From Chloroflexota bacterium (GTDB taxonomy: Bacteria; Chloroflexota; Anaerolineae; Thermoflexales; Thermoflexaceae), in the NCBI GenBank assembly GCA_030550075.1, contig JAUQQB010000042.1, positions 1 to 12,702 on the forward strand: 12,702 nucleotides of DNA, in the 5' to 3' direction. Positions 12,678 to 12,702 of the stretch are shown here, one piece after another (the stretch's first letter is position 1; every line of letters begins with the position of its first letter). A model generated the notes under the pieces. The model saw nothing but the letters and a program-made list of their open reading frames with translations. It had not been told where the DNA came from and made no database searches. Both the position numbers and the translations under genes were made by a program.

Positions 12678-12702
12678 CCCCACGGCCCAAAGGGCCGTGG
12701 GG
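12678..12702. repeat. Perfect 11-bp hairpin at the window edge
   Basis: CCCCACGGCCC and GGGCCGTGGGG pair perfectly around AAA. The stem may continue past the edge. It could be a terminator for an unseen gene to the right or part of the adjacent repeat element. Confidence 0.6.

Overview
The window looks like chromosomal DNA of a GC-rich (by eye about 60% G+C) bacterium, probably a thermophilic member of the Chloroflexota. This is inferred from the protein flavour (GSI-alpha glutamine synthetase with archaeal-like motif variants, a MoaD-MoaE fusion, a DUF2142-like GT-C membrane enzyme), the Arg/Leu/Glu/Ala-rich coding style and the many short dispersed hairpin repeats between genes. Genus cannot be proved from this window. 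No rRNA, tRNA, CRISPR array or phage module was seen.

Layout, left to right. (1) 1-1360, minus strand: the 5' end of an exported-protein gene cut by the window edge, a terminator hairpin, and a NapA-type sodium/proton antiporter. (2) 1361-1753: a gene-free stretch with a 20-nt direct repeat flanking a GC hairpin element. (3) 1754-4691, minus strand: an overlapping two-gene operon, a PucR-family regulator followed by a type I-alpha glutamine synthetase, so the regulator probably controls its own operon. (4) 4692-5092: no intact gene. It holds a large perfect hairpin, an 85-bp MITE-like element with terminal inverted repeats and 8-bp flanking direct repeats, and a 30-codon remnant of a LuxR/NarL-type regulator. 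(5) 5093-8252: a divergent pair, an unrecognised lipoprotein (minus) and a GAF-PAS-AAA+-Fis regulator (plus) whose GAFTGA loop is altered. (6) 8253-8665: terminator-like hairpin and two tandem copies of a ~90-bp hairpin-rich repeat. (7) 8666-10096, plus strand: a polytopic GT-C-fold glycosyltransferase-like protein. (8) 10127-12561, minus strand: a DUF1232 membrane protein, a two-CBS-domain protein, and the molybdopterin genes moaDE (fusion) and moaC. (9) 12562-12702: a second, 51/52-identical copy of part of the MITE-like element, and a hairpin at the edge.

Functional reading. The PucR/GS pair points to regulated nitrogen assimilation. The moaC/moaDE pair makes the cyclic pyranopterin intermediate and then molybdopterin. 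The regulator/lipoprotein pair is the least understood unit, because its AAA+ domain keeps ATPase motifs but has lost the usual sigma-54 contact motif. Several coding starts were moved inward from the longest open frame to an ATG or GTG with a clear Shine-Dalgarno sequence. The most unusual content is between the genes: at least five distinct families of short hairpin or inverted repeats in 12.7 kb.
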